DNA from: Pseudomonas fluorescens
GTDB taxonomy: Bacteria > Pseudomonadota > Gammaproteobacteria > Pseudomonadales > Pseudomonadaceae
Direction of reading: 5' to 3'
DNA: 64,000 bases
Assembly (NCBI RefSeq): GCF_902498195.1
Contig: NZ_CABVIY010000001.1
Coordinates: 62,001-126,000, forward strand
Each line of letters begins with the position of its first letter. The first letter of the stretch is position 1. Below are positions 44,250 to 53,161 of the stretch, piece by piece. The position numbers and the translations under genes were made by a program. The notes below the pieces were generated by a model. The model saw nothing but the letters and a program-made list of their open reading frames with translations, had not been told where the DNA came from and made no database searches.

Positions 44250-45431
44250 TCAAGTGCGCTCGAAAATTGCCGCGATCCCTTGGCCGCCGCCAATGCACAT
44301 GGTCACCAGCGCATAACGGCCGTTGGTGCGATGCAGTTCGTGGATGGCTTTGGTGGCGATGATCGCGCCGGTCGCGCCGACCGGGTGACCCAGGGCGATG
44401 CCCGAGCCGTTCGGGTTGACTTTGGCCGGGTCGAGGTCCAGCTCCTGGCTCACCGCACAGGCCTGTGCCGCGAAGGCGATGTTGGCCTCGATCACGTCCA
44501 TGTCGGCTACGGTCAGGCCGGCACGCTTGAGGGCGATGCGGGTGGCCGGGACCGGGCCCAGGCCCATCAGTTCCGGTTCGAGGCCGGCATGGGCGTAGCT
44601 GACCAGGCGGGCGAGCGGGCGCAGGCTGTTGACCTGAACCGCAGCGCCGGTGGCCATGACCAGGGCCGCGGCACCGTCGTTGAGGCCCGAAGCGTTGCCG
44701 GCGGTGACCGAACCGTCTTTCTTGAACGCCGGCTTCATCTGGGCCAGCTGTTCCAGGGTGGTGGCGCGAGGGTGTTCGTCGACATTGAACAGCTGGGTGC
44801 CTTTGCGACCCTGGATTTCGACCGTGGCAATCTGCTCGGCGAAGTAGCCGTTGGCGATGGCATGGGCCGCGCGTTTCTGGTCTTCGAACGCCAGGGCGTC
44901 CTGCATTTCGCGGGTGATGCCGTTGCGTGCGGCGACGTTCTCGGCGGTGATGCCCATGTGAAAGTTCTGGAACGGGTCATGCAGGATGCCGAGCATGTAG
45001 TCGACGGCCTGGACATTGCCCATGCGCGAGCCCCAACGGGCCGACGGCAGCAGGTACGGGCCACGGCTCATGGACTCGGCACCGGCGCCGATGGCGATCT
45101 CGGCATCGCCCAGCAGCAGGGTCTGCGCGGCGCTGATGATCGCTTGCAGGCCGGAGCCGCACAGGCGATTGACGTTGTAGGCCGGGGTTTCCTTGGGGAT
45201 GCCGGCGTTCATCGCGGCGACGCGCGAGATGTAGGCGTCGCGGCATTCGGTGGGGATCACGTTGCCCATCACCAGGTGGCCGACAAGGGCCGGGTCCACG
45301 GCGGCGCGTTCCAGGGCAGCCTTCACAGCGGTGGTCGCCAGGTCGGCCAGCGGCACGTCCTTGAGCGCACCGCCGAAGGAGCCGATGGCGGTACGGGCGG
45401 CGCTGACAACGTAGATTTCCGGGGTGTTCAT
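44250..45431 (-). CDS. Acetyl-CoA acetyltransferase (thiolase)
   Basis: Type II thiolase of 393 residues that joins two acetyl-CoA or cleaves acetoacetyl-CoA. Visible active-site elements: nucleophile Cys in [11 protein letters not shown] (~90), VMGNVIPTE before it, His in GHPVGATGAI (~350), and the C-terminal CIGGGQG Cys (~380). It follows the enoyl-CoA hydratase gene with a 4-base ATGA overlap, so the two are an operon. It could serve short-chain fatty acid or ketone metabolism. It is distinct from the paaJ thiolase at 60812, which shares the fold. Confidence 0.9.
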   Translation of the reverse strand: MNTPEIYVVSAARTAIGSFGGALKDVPLADLATTAVKAALERAAVDPALVGHLVMGNVIPTECRDAYISRVAAMNAGIPKETPAYNVNRLCGSGLQAIISAAQTLLLGDAEIAIGAGAESMSRGPYLLPSARWGSRMGNVQAVDYMLGILHDPFQNFHMGITAENVAARNGITREMQDALAFEDQKRAAHAIANGYFAEQIATVEIQGRKGTQLFNVDEHPRATTLEQLAQMKPAFKKDGSVTAGNASGLNDGAAALVMATGAAVQVNSLRPLARLVSYAHAGLEPELMGLGPVPATRIALKRAGLTVADMDVIEANIAFAAQACAVSQELDLDPAKVNPNGSGIALGHPVGATGAIIATKAIHELHRTNGRYALVTMCIGGGQGIAAIFERT

Positions 45432-46210
45432 GGCTGGTTTCCTTTCGGTTGATGCTTATCTGTACTGCGATTGAGCAGGGCGTTCAAGGCGCTTTTCGCC
45501 TCGTCGGTGTGCAGGCGCTGGATGAACAGGGTGTTCTCTTCGCGCAGGGTGGCTTGCAGTTCGGCCATGCCGGCCTGCTTCATCAATTGCCGGGACTGGC
45601 GCAAGGATTGCTGCGGCATCGCCAGAAAACGCTGGGCGATCTTCCGGGCCGCGGCCAGGCATTGCTCTCCATCGTCGAACGCTTCGTTGGCCAGGCCCCA
45701 TGCCACGGCATCGTCGCCACTGAGGCCTTCGCCCAGCAACAGCAGGCGTGCGGCACGGGCCTGACCGAGCAGGCGCGGCAACAGCAGGCTGGCGCCGAAC
45801 TCCGGGCACAGGCCGATGTTGACGAAGGGCATGCGCAGCTTGGCGCTACGGGTCACCACTACCTGATCGCAATGCAGCAACAGGGTGGTGCCGATGCCGA
45901 TGGCCGCACCGCTGACCGCGGCAATCAGCGGTTTTTGCAGGTGGGTCACGGCGCGCATCAGGCGGAACGCCGGGCTGTCCAGGTGAGTCGGTGGCGCTTG
46001 CAGGAAGTCCACCAGGTCGTTGCCGCTGGTGAAGCAGTTGGGGCCACCGGTCAGGATCACCACGTGGATCGATTCGTCCTCGTCGGCCGCGAAAATCAGG
46101 TCGGCCAGCCGCGTGTACATCGCGTTGGTCAACGCATTGAGCTTGTCGGGGCGGTCGATGGTCAGCGTCAGCACGCCATCATGTATTTCTTGTTTGATCA
46201 GGTCGGTCAT
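45428..46210 (-). CDS. Enoyl-CoA hydratase/isomerase family protein
   Basis: Crotonase-fold protein of 260 residues. The oxyanion-hole segments are visible as NCFTSGNDLVDFLQ (~58) and AAVSGAAIGIGTTLLLHCD (~98-116), where family hydratases keep Gly residues that bind the thioester oxygen. The second catalytic Glu is not in its usual place, so isomerase or hydratase activity is uncertain. It is first in an operon with the thiolase gene. Start at 46210 gives a normal family N-terminus (MTDLIKQEIHDGVLTLT). Confidence 0.88.
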   Translation of the reverse strand: MTDLIKQEIHDGVLTLTIDRPDKLNALTNAMYTRLADLIFAADEDESIHVVILTGGPNCFTSGNDLVDFLQAPPTHLDSPAFRLMRAVTHLQKPLIAAVSGAAIGIGTTLLLHCDQVVVTRSAKLRMPFVNIGLCPEFGASLLLPRLLGQARAARLLLLGEGLSGDDAVAWGLANEAFDDGEQCLAAARKIAQRFLAMPQQSLRQSRQLMKQAGMAELQATLREENTLFIQRLHTDEAKSALNALLNRSTDKHQPKGNQP

Positions 46211-46330
46211 GGAAGGCGCCTGCGAGTCGGTTTGCCGGCCACTTTAAGCGCCCGGCAAACCCTGCAGCTATGACAAAACGGGTCAACCGCCCTGATGCTT
46301 TTTGCCATGTGGTCGGCGGACACACCCATT

Positions 46331-46350
46331 CGGGGTATGGCTTCACCCCG
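46331..46350. promoter_or_regulatory. Inverted repeat in the divergent gap, candidate operator
   Basis: CGGGGT-N8-ACCCCG, in the 207-bp gap between the enoyl-CoA hydratase gene and the polyamine binding-protein gene. It may serve either promoter. Confidence 0.35.
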
Positions 46351-46417
46351 CGAATCGCCCAATAGTAGGTTCATCCGCTCATCCAGAGCCGAACTCGCTC
46401 GATAAGGTGAATGTGCA

Positions 46418-47521
46418 ATGCGCAAGACACTGAAGGTGATTTCCAGTCTGTTTGTTGTTTCGTTGGTCATCAATGCCCATGCCGCTGACGTGGACGGCAG
46501 CAAAACGCTGCGGCTCTACAACTGGGCGGATTACATCGGCGAGAAAACCCTGGCGAATTTCGAGAAAGAAACCGGCATCAAGGTCATCTATGACACTTTC
46601 GATGCCTATGAAACGGTGCAGGCCAAGCTGCTGACCGGTCACTCCGGTTATGACCTGGTCGTGTTGAACGCCTCCCTGGCGCCACCGTTGATCCAGGCCA
46701 AGGTGTTCCAGCCGCTGGATAAAAAGCTGTTGCCGAGCTGGAGCAACCTGGACCCGAAAATCTTGCAGGACATGCAGGGGTTTGACCCGGGCACCCACTA
46801 CTCCGCGCCTTACACCTGGGGCAGCAACGGCGTGACCTACAACGTCGACAAGATCAAGGAGCGCATGCCGGATGCGCCCATCGGTTCGCTGGCGATGATT
46901 TTCGATCCGAAGATCGTCTCCAAATTTGCCGACTGCGGCGTGACCCTGCTCGATGCGCCCACCGAAGTCATTCCCATGGCGCTCAAGTACCTCGGCCGAG
47001 ACCCGCGCAGTGCCGCGCCGGCGGACCTCAAAGCCGCCCAGGATTTGCTGATGTCGGTGCGGCCGTACATCCGCAAATTCGACTCGGTCAATTACCTGAC
47101 CAGCCTGCCCAATGGTGATGTGTGCATGGCCATGACCTGGTCCGGCGACTATGCGACCGCCATGGCCCGCGCCGAAGAGGCCAAGAAGCAGATCAACCTG
47201 GCCTACTTCATTCCCAAGGAAGGTTCGCTGATCTGGTTCGACAACATGTACATCCCGGCTGATGCGCCCCACGTGGCCAACGCCCACAAGTTTCTCGATT
47301 ACCTGATGCAGCCGCAGGTGATGGCCGATGTCAGCGATTACATCAACTACGCCAACAGCAACGCGGCGGCCACGCCGTTGCTCAATGCCAGCGTGCGCGA
47401 TAACCCGGCGATTTATCCCGATGACGAGATTCGTCAACGGCTGTTCCCGCAAAAGACCCAGGACGCCAAGGAGATGCGCGCCATCACGCGGGTCTGGAGC
47501 ACGGTGAAGAGCGGGATTTGA
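46418..47521 (+). CDS. Polyamine ABC transporter substrate-binding protein
   Basis: Periplasmic binding protein of the PotD/PotF family, 367 residues. Signal peptide (MRKTLKVISSLFVVSLVINAHA), then the family start KTLRLYNWADYIGEKTLANF. Ligand-region motifs include VIYDTFDAYETVQAKLLTG, SGYDLVVLNAS and LIWFDNMYIPADAPHVANA. Spermidine or putrescine is the family's usual ligand. Transport partners are not in the window. It precedes a class III aminotransferase gene by 30 bp, suggesting uptake coupled to catabolism. Confidence 0.9.
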   Translation: MRKTLKVISSLFVVSLVINAHAADVDGSKTLRLYNWADYIGEKTLANFEKETGIKVIYDTFDAYETVQAKLLTGHSGYDLVVLNASLAPPLIQAKVFQPLDKKLLPSWSNLDPKILQDMQGFDPGTHYSAPYTWGSNGVTYNVDKIKERMPDAPIGSLAMIFDPKIVSKFADCGVTLLDAPTEVIPMALKYLGRDPRSAAPADLKAAQDLLMSVRPYIRKFDSVNYLTSLPNGDVCMAMTWSGDYATAMARAEEAKKQINLAYFIPKEGSLIWFDNMYIPADAPHVANAHKFLDYLMQPQVMADVSDYINYANSNAAATPLLNASVRDNPAIYPDDEIRQRLFPQKTQDAKEMRAITRVWSTVKSGI

Positions 47522-47551
47522 TCGTTCAATTGTTCAGTTCGAGGTTTTTGT

Positions 47552-48970
47552 ATGGCTACCCCAATTCAAAAAACGTTTTCGCCGGCTGAAGAAGCCGCAC
47601 TGGTCAAGGCCGACAAGGCGCACCACATGCACGGCTACCACATGTTCGACGAGCATGCTGAACAGGGTTCGCTGAACATCGTCGCAGGCACAGGCGCCTA
47701 CATCTACGACACCCAGGGCAATCGCTTTCTCGACGCGGTGGGCGGCATGTGGTGCACCAACATTGGTTTGGGCCGTGAGGAAATGGCCGAGGCCATCGCT
47801 GATCAGGTGCGGCAACTGGCCTATTCGAATCCGTTTTCCGACATGTCCAACAACGTGGCGATCCAGCTGTGCGAAAAACTCGCCAGCCTGGCCCCTGGCG
47901 ACCTCGACCATGTGTTCCTGACCACCGGTGGCTCGACCGCCGTGGACACCGCCTACCGCCTGATCCAGTTCTATCAGAACTGCCGTGGCCTGCCGGAAAA
48001 GAAGCACGTCATCGCCCGTTTCAACGCCTATCACGGCTCCACCACGCTGACCATGTCGATTGGTAACAAGGCCGCCGACCGGGTGCCGGAGTTCGATTAC
48101 GCCAACCCGCTGATCCATCACGTGTCCAACCCCAATCCCTATCGCGCCCCGGAGGGCATGGATGAGGCGCAGTTCCTCGAGTTCCTGGTCAAGGAATTCG
48201 AAGACAAGATCCTCTCGATTGGCGCGGACAAGGTCGCCGGGTTCTTCGCCGAACCGGTGATGGGCTCGGGCGGGGTGATCATTCCGCCCAAGGGTTACCT
48301 CAAGCGCATGTGGGAAGTCTGCCAGCGCTACGACATCCTGTTCGTCGCCGATGAGGTGGTGACGTCTTTCGGGCGGCTGGGCAAGTTCTTCGCCTCCAAA
48401 GACGTGTTCGACGTGCAGCCGGACATCATCACCACCGCCAAGGGCCTGACCTCGGCCTATCTGCCGCTGGGCGCGTGCATTTTTTCCGACCGCATCTGGA
48501 AGGTCATCGCCGAACCGGGCACGGGCCGTTGCTTCACCCACGGCTTCACCTACAGCGGCCATCCGGTGTGCTGCACGGCGGCGCTGAAGAACATTGAAAT
48601 CATCGAGCGGGAGAACCTGCTGGCCCATGTCGACGACGTCGGCGGCTACCTGGAACAGCAATTGGCCACGCTGCGGGACCTGCCGCTGGTGGGTGACGTT
48701 CGCTGCCTGAAATTGATGGCCTGCGTGGAGTTCGTCGCCGACAAACGCACCAAGGCGCTGTTCGCCGACGAGATCAATATCGGCGAAAGAATCCACTCAC
48801 GGGCCCAGGCCAAAGGCTTGCTGGTGCGGCCGATCATGCACCTGAACGTGATGTCGCCACCGCTGATCCTGACGTATGCACAGGTCGACGAAATCGTCGA
48901 GATCCTGCGCGAGTGCATCCTGGAAGTGGCGGCCGAGCTTCAGGCGAGCGGCCAGTACGCCGGCCAATGA
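47552..48970 (+). CDS. Class III (omega) aminotransferase, SpuC-like
   Basis: PLP-dependent omega-aminotransferase of 472 residues. The PLP lysine is in TTAKGLTSAYLPLGA (~290), the cofactor contact is in LFVADEVVTSFGRLGKFFAS, and TGGSTAVDTAYRL marks the phosphate-binding glycine loop. Putrescine:pyruvate aminotransferase SpuC is the nearest named type in pseudomonads, and the polyamine binding-protein gene just upstream supports an amine donor of that kind. Substrate has not been shown. Confidence 0.88.
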   Translation: MATPIQKTFSPAEEAALVKADKAHHMHGYHMFDEHAEQGSLNIVAGTGAYIYDTQGNRFLDAVGGMWCTNIGLGREEMAEAIADQVRQLAYSNPFSDMSNNVAIQLCEKLASLAPGDLDHVFLTTGGSTAVDTAYRLIQFYQNCRGLPEKKHVIARFNAYHGSTTLTMSIGNKAADRVPEFDYANPLIHHVSNPNPYRAPEGMDEAQFLEFLVKEFEDKILSIGADKVAGFFAEPVMGSGGVIIPPKGYLKRMWEVCQRYDILFVADEVVTSFGRLGKFFASKDVFDVQPDIITTAKGLTSAYLPLGACIFSDRIWKVIAEPGTGRCFTHGFTYSGHPVCCTAALKNIEIIERENLLAHVDDVGGYLEQQLATLRDLPLVGDVRCLKLMACVEFVADKRTKALFADEINIGERIHSRAQAKGLLVRPIMHLNVMSPPLILTYAQVDEIVEILRECILEVAAELQASGQYAGQ

Positions 48971-49023
48971 CTTCGTCCGCCAGGCTTTTACCAAGGCCCT
49001 GTTCACCCGCTAGACTGCGGGTC

Positions 49024-49875
49024 ATGAGCAGACCAAACGACGAAACGCTGATCGCGATGCCCTTCGGGGCATTGCATAAATGGCATGGGGGCATGCGCGA
49101 GGCATTCGCCCATATCGACGAGCCCGACGCCCTGCAGTATCTGGCAGAAGCGTTGGGGCAACTGGTGTCCATCGAGTCGATGATGATCAGCCTGGAGCGC
49201 AAGGACCGCGTCCCCCAGCTGCTGTATCAGCGCGGGATTGCCCAGGAGTATCAGGTCTCGATTCTCGAACGTTATTTTGCCGGTGGTTATCTGCTCGACC
49301 CGTTCTGCCTGGCGGTGGAGCAGGGCTTGGCGCAAGGCTTCTACCACCTGGAAGAAATCGCCCCGGATAACTTCTTCGACAGCGACTATTACAAGGCTTA
49401 TTACCTGAATGCCGGCTGTTCCGAAGACAGCTACTACATCGTCGATACCGGCAATGACACGAAGATTTCCGTCAGCCTCTATCAAGGTTTCGGCGGTGAA
49501 TGCCTGCGGGTCGATCAGCTGAATTTGCTGCGCGCCGTTGAACCGCTGGTGCGCGAATTCGTCAGCGAATTCAGCCGGCGTGGCCTGCTGCGCAATAGCG
49601 AGATCCAGTGCAATCACGAGCAAGGCCTGCGCGATGACCTCAAGCACCGGGTGCAATCGGCATTCGAGCATTTCGGCAGTGATCTGCTCACCGAACGCGA
49701 GCGGGAAGTGGCGCACATGGTGCTTCGCGGCCACTCGGTCAAATCAACCGCCGGCCAGATGAACATCTCCCCGGAAACCGTGCGAATGCATCGCAAGAAT
49801 TTGTATTTGAAGCTGGAAGTGGGCTCACAGTCGGAGTTGTTTGCGCTGTTTATCGAGTGGTTGCGCGGGCATTGA
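49024..49875 (+). CDS. LuxR-type transcriptional regulator without an evident signal domain
   Basis: DNA-binding protein of 283 residues. The C-terminal LuxR helix-turn-helix is at ~215-275 (LLTEREREVAHMVLRGHSVK; NISPETVRMHRKNLYLKLEV). The N-terminal ~200 residues show no receiver or autoinducer motif that I recognise, although they contain many aromatic residues (YYKAYYLNAGCSEDSYYIVD). Start at 49024 gives MSRPNDETL; the frame is open 37 codons further upstream. It follows the aminotransferase by 53 bp on the same strand and may control it and the polyamine binding protein. Confidence 0.85.
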   Translation: MSRPNDETLIAMPFGALHKWHGGMREAFAHIDEPDALQYLAEALGQLVSIESMMISLERKDRVPQLLYQRGIAQEYQVSILERYFAGGYLLDPFCLAVEQGLAQGFYHLEEIAPDNFFDSDYYKAYYLNAGCSEDSYYIVDTGNDTKISVSLYQGFGGECLRVDQLNLLRAVEPLVREFVSEFSRRGLLRNSEIQCNHEQGLRDDLKHRVQSAFEHFGSDLLTEREREVAHMVLRGHSVKSTAGQMNISPETVRMHRKNLYLKLEVGSQSELFALFIEWLRGH

Positions 49876-49880
49876 AAGTC

Positions 49881-49957
49881 AAAAGATCGCAGCCTTCGGC
49901 AGCTCCTACCTTGGAATGCGTATCCCTGTAGGAGCTGCCGAAGGCTGCGATCTTTTT
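49881..49957. repeat. Paired inverted repeat, GGAGCTGCC/GATCGCAG family
   Basis: AAAAGATCGCAGCCTTCGGC with its complement ending in TTTTT, after the LuxR-type gene. It may serve as its terminator. Confidence 0.88.
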
Positions 49958-49973
49958 AGATTCTGTGCTTTTG

Positions 49974-50294
49974 TTACGACGGTCGTGCCCGCAACCGTCG
50001 CCCGACCACATCCAGCACATCGCAGCCATCGCGCAACGGGATGGCGCAGAGCAGTGAGAAGTCGCTGAGGATGAAGGATTCGCATTCGATCGAACCGCGC
50101 ATGGAGAGGTTTTCCAGTACCTGGGTGACGGCGCGGATGCGGTAGTTGGCGGCGTCTATCAGGATGTCGAGCGGGGCTTGGGTGTCGACGAAGAGGGTGG
50201 GCATGTCGGTGCAGTTGCCGGTCAATGCCATGAAGCGGTTGTCGGGGTGTGGGGTTGGTTTTTCGTAGGGTGGATCGGGTGTCAAAGTTTTCAT
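49974..50294 (-). CDS. Small DUF6124/DUF3077-like protein
   Basis: Short protein of 106 residues, similar in character to the DUF6124 family that is common in pseudomonads. The visible core is FVDTQAPLDILIDAANYRIRAVTQVLENLS (in two blocks), followed by an acidic, hydrophobic C-terminal half. No signal peptide or known catalytic motif is seen. Family assignment is from memory and is moderate. The stretch just upstream (50301-50741) is gene-poor and structured, and genes of this family are often accompanied by such sequence. Confidence 0.65.
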   Translation of the reverse strand: MKTLTPDPPYEKPTPHPDNRFMALTGNCTDMPTLFVDTQAPLDILIDAANYRIRAVTQVLENLSMRGSIECESFILSDFSLLCAIPLRDGCDVLDVVGRRLRARPS

Positions 50295-50300
50295 TTAGAT

Positions 50301-50741
50301 ATTCCCAAAGAAGAAACGGAGCTGCCGTCAGCCTTCCTACGGGCTAGGGTGGCAGCTATGCACGGGGTAGGAATATCGAGACCTTTGGGAATACTCGACC
50401 ACGCCGAAGCGTGCCCGTGCACAGCCGCCGCAGGTGATCTTACGGACGCCAGTAAACGGCCGCAAACCATGCTTCGACGCCAATTGCATCCCATCGGTCT
50501 TCAAGGGTTCCTACACCCTGCCGCTGAATGGTCAGCGACCGCTAAAGACTATCGATGGAACGCAGTTCAAACCAGTTCACGCAAATCGCCACATTTCTAA
50601 GGAAATCTCCGAAGACCTTGCCCAGAAATGTCCTGGGGCCTGTGGAACTTCTATCCGCAAAACGAGGGGGTTGAGTTGTGGGTCAGGCACAACGGGCATG
50701 TCCGAATCCTAGGAAAAACAGAAATGTCCTACGCCAATTGA
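50301..50741. other. Structured gene-poor element beside the DUF6124-like gene
   Basis: No convincing gene is seen in 50295-51046. Its first part has nested complementary segments: ATTCCCAAAG (50301-50310) with CTTTGGGAAT (50383-50392), GCTGCC (50321-50326) with GGCAGC (50351-50356) around an inner AGCC/GGCT hairpin, and TGCACGGG (50359-50366) with CCCGTGCA (50414-50421). The last two pairings and the first are partly alternative. A short open frame at 50434-50712 has no ribosome site and unlikely codon use. The segment is from memory repeated in many Pseudomonas genomes next to such genes. Nature unknown; structured RNA or a repeated element. Confidence 0.5.
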
Positions 50742-50762
50742 CACCCGGGTCACCTCAACCCC

Positions 50763-50862
50763 TGTAGGAGCGAGCATGCTCGCGATGGTCGTCAACGATG
50801 ACGCTGGATGCCTTATACCCCGCGACGATCTCCGGTTCATCGCGAGCATGCTCGCTCCTACA
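50763..50862. repeat. Paired inverted repeat, GGAGCGAGCATGCTCGCGA family
   Basis: TGTAGGAGCGAGCATGCTCG and complement at the ends of a 100-bp unit. Confidence 0.9.
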
Positions 50863-50908
50863 GGGGAAAGGCAGTGAACACAAAATTGAAGTTCGACAGA
50901 GAACGAAA

Positions 50909-50998
50909 TGTGGGAGCGGGCTTGCTCGCGAAGGCGATGTGTCAGTCAAGGAAGATGTCGACTGATACACCGCATTCGCGAGCAAGCCCGCTCCCACA
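50909..50998. repeat. REP pair, GCAAGCCCGCTCCCAC family
   Basis: Inverted arms with AAATGTGGG/CCCACATTT outer extension, just downstream of paaZ. Confidence 0.9.
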
Positions 50999-51046
50999 TT
51001 TGATTTGTGGTTGACCACAGGATCTGTGGTCAACCAGAAACGCGGA

Positions 51047-53101
51047 TCAATCTTCGCGCTTCACTACCAGGGTCAAAATGTCATAACTGGCCACCAGCTC
51101 ACCCAGCTGGTTGGTCACTTCCACATCCCACGCCACCACCCCTTGCGGAACGCCTTGCGGGCTCTTCTTGCCTTGGTCGATCTTGCGTTTGCAGGTCAGG
51201 CGCGCCTGGATGGTGTCGCCGATGCCCACCGGGTTGATGAAGCGCAGGGTGTCGAGGCCGTAGTTGGCCAGGACCGGGCCGACGCCAGGGGAGACGAACA
51301 GGCCGGCCGCCGCCGACAATACGAAGTAACCGTGGGCAATGCGCTTGCCGAATTGCGATTCCTTGGCCGCGATGTCGTCGAAGTGCATGTAGAAGTGGTC
51401 GCCCGACAGGCAGCCGAAGTTCACCAGGTCCGCCTCGGTGACGGTGCGACGGTGGGTCAGCAGCGACTCGCCGATCTGCAGGTCCTGGAAGTAGCGACGG
51501 AACGGATGCACGTCGGTTTCGATGACCTTGGCGCCGCGCACGTGTTCGCCGGTGACCGCCGCCAGCATGGTGGGCGAACCTTGCACCGCCGCGCGTTGCA
51601 GGTAGTGCTTGACCGCACGCAGGCCGCCCAGCTCTTCACCGCCACCGGCACGACCCGGACCGCCGTGTTTGAGTTGTGGCAGTGGCGAGCCGTGACCGGT
51701 GGATTCGCCGGCGCAGTGGCGATCCAGCACCAGCAGCCGGCCGTGCAAGGCCGCTGCAACCGGAATGGCTTTGGCGGCGATCTGTGGGTCCTTGGTCACC
51801 AGGCTGGCCACCAAACTACCTTTGCCGCGTGCGGCCAGGGCCAGTGCTTCGTCCAGATCGTCATACGCCATCAAGGTGCTGACCGGGCCGAACGCCTCGA
51901 TGTCGTGGGCGCCACCTTCGGCGTGCGGGTCGCGGGCCTGCAACAGGGTCGGGGCGAAGAACGCGCCCTTATCGACGTTCTCGCCACGCGGCTCGAAACC
52001 GTCACGGGCGCCGAACAGCAGGTCGCTGCTCTGCAACAGCATTTCCAGGCGCTCGGCCACGTCTTTCTGCTGATCGTGGGACGCCAGCGCGCCCATGCGC
52101 ACGCCTTCCACCGACGGGTCGCCGACCACGACTTTGGCCAGGCGATCACGCAGGCGGGTAGCGACGGCATCAATGTGCCTGGCCGGGACGATGGCGCGGC
52201 GGATGGCGGTGCATTTCTGCCCGGCCTTGGTGGTCATTTCCCGGGCCACTTCCTTGATGAACAGCTCGAACTCTTCGTCGTCCGGGGTCACGTCCGGGGC
52301 GAGGATCGCGCAGTTCAGCGAGTCGGCTTCGGCGGTGAAGGGCACCGAGTTGCGAATCAGGTTCGGGTTGACCCGCAGCTTGGCCGCGGTGTCGGCGGAA
52401 CCGGTGAACGTCACCACGTCCTGGCCTTGCAGGCGATCGAGCAAATCACCGGTGCCACCGATGATCAGCTGCAGGCTGCCCGCTGGCAGCAGGCCGGATT
52501 CGTCCATCAGGCGCACCACGGCTTCGGTCAGGTAGCTGGTGGCGCTGGCCGGCTTGACGATGCACGGCATGCCGGCGAGGAAGCTCGGCGCGAACTTTTC
52601 CAGCATGCCCCAGATCGGGAAGTTGAACGCATTGATGTGCACCGCGACGCCGCCGCGTGGCACCAGGATGTGGGTGCCGGCGAAGGTGCCCATTTTGCTC
52701 AGTTGCAGCGCCGGGCCTTCGTGGACCACGTTGCCCGACGGCAGCTCGCGGGAGCCGAGGCTGGCGTAGGTGAACAGCGTGCTGTTGCCGCCTTCGATGT
52801 CGATCCAGCTGTCGGCACGGGTCGCGCCGCTGTGGTGGGAGATCGCATAGAGCTGTTCCTTGCGTTCGGCCAGGTACAGGGCCAGGGCTTTCAGGCGCTG
52901 GGCGCGTTGCTGGAAGTCCAGCGCCATCAGGCCGCTGACGCCTTGGCGGCGACCGTGTTCGATGGCTTCGGCGAAGTCCGGGCGCTCTTCGTGGGTGCGG
53001 AAGATTTCATGGCCGTCGATGGCGCTGCGCAGGGTTTGCGCGCCTTGTTGGCCGATCCAGCGGCCGGCGATGAAACTTTGCAGGGTAGGGGCGTGCGACA
53101 T
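51047..53101 (-). CDS. paaZ: Bifunctional ring-opening enzyme PaaZ
   Basis: Two-domain enzyme of 684 residues. It hydrolyses oxepin-CoA and oxidises the resulting semialdehyde in the phenylacetate pathway. The N-terminal aldehyde dehydrogenase domain (1-~520) has the catalytic Cys in TKAGQKCTAIRR and the cofactor region GGTGDLLDRLQGQDVVTFTG. The C-terminal ~145 residues are an R-specific enoyl-CoA hydratase (MaoC) domain with LSGDHFYMHFDDIAAKESQF and KRIAHGYFVLS. It is the last gene of the downstream paa block and lies 60 bp after the SSS permease gene. Confidence 0.95.
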   Translation of the reverse strand: MSHAPTLQSFIAGRWIGQQGAQTLRSAIDGHEIFRTHEERPDFAEAIEHGRRQGVSGLMALDFQQRAQRLKALALYLAERKEQLYAISHHSGATRADSWIDIEGGNSTLFTYASLGSRELPSGNVVHEGPALQLSKMGTFAGTHILVPRGGVAVHINAFNFPIWGMLEKFAPSFLAGMPCIVKPASATSYLTEAVVRLMDESGLLPAGSLQLIIGGTGDLLDRLQGQDVVTFTGSADTAAKLRVNPNLIRNSVPFTAEADSLNCAILAPDVTPDDEEFELFIKEVAREMTTKAGQKCTAIRRAIVPARHIDAVATRLRDRLAKVVVGDPSVEGVRMGALASHDQQKDVAERLEMLLQSSDLLFGARDGFEPRGENVDKGAFFAPTLLQARDPHAEGGAHDIEAFGPVSTLMAYDDLDEALALAARGKGSLVASLVTKDPQIAAKAIPVAAALHGRLLVLDRHCAGESTGHGSPLPQLKHGGPGRAGGGEELGGLRAVKHYLQRAAVQGSPTMLAAVTGEHVRGAKVIETDVHPFRRYFQDLQIGESLLTHRRTVTEADLVNFGCLSGDHFYMHFDDIAAKESQFGKRIAHGYFVLSAAAGLFVSPGVGPVLANYGLDTLRFINPVGIGDTIQARLTCKRKIDQGKKSPQGVPQGVVAWDVEVTNQLGELVASYDILTLVVKRED

Positions 53102-53161
53102 CAGGATTGCTCCGGGTTTGGTCAGTGTCTGGCGCGGGCTCAGCCGCGCCGGTCAAAAGGA

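Noticed and set aside
50434..50712. A 92-codon open frame in the structured region
   Set aside because: The start lacks a ribosome site and the sequence has mixed, non-GC-biased codon use unlike real genes here. The region is better described as a structured element.
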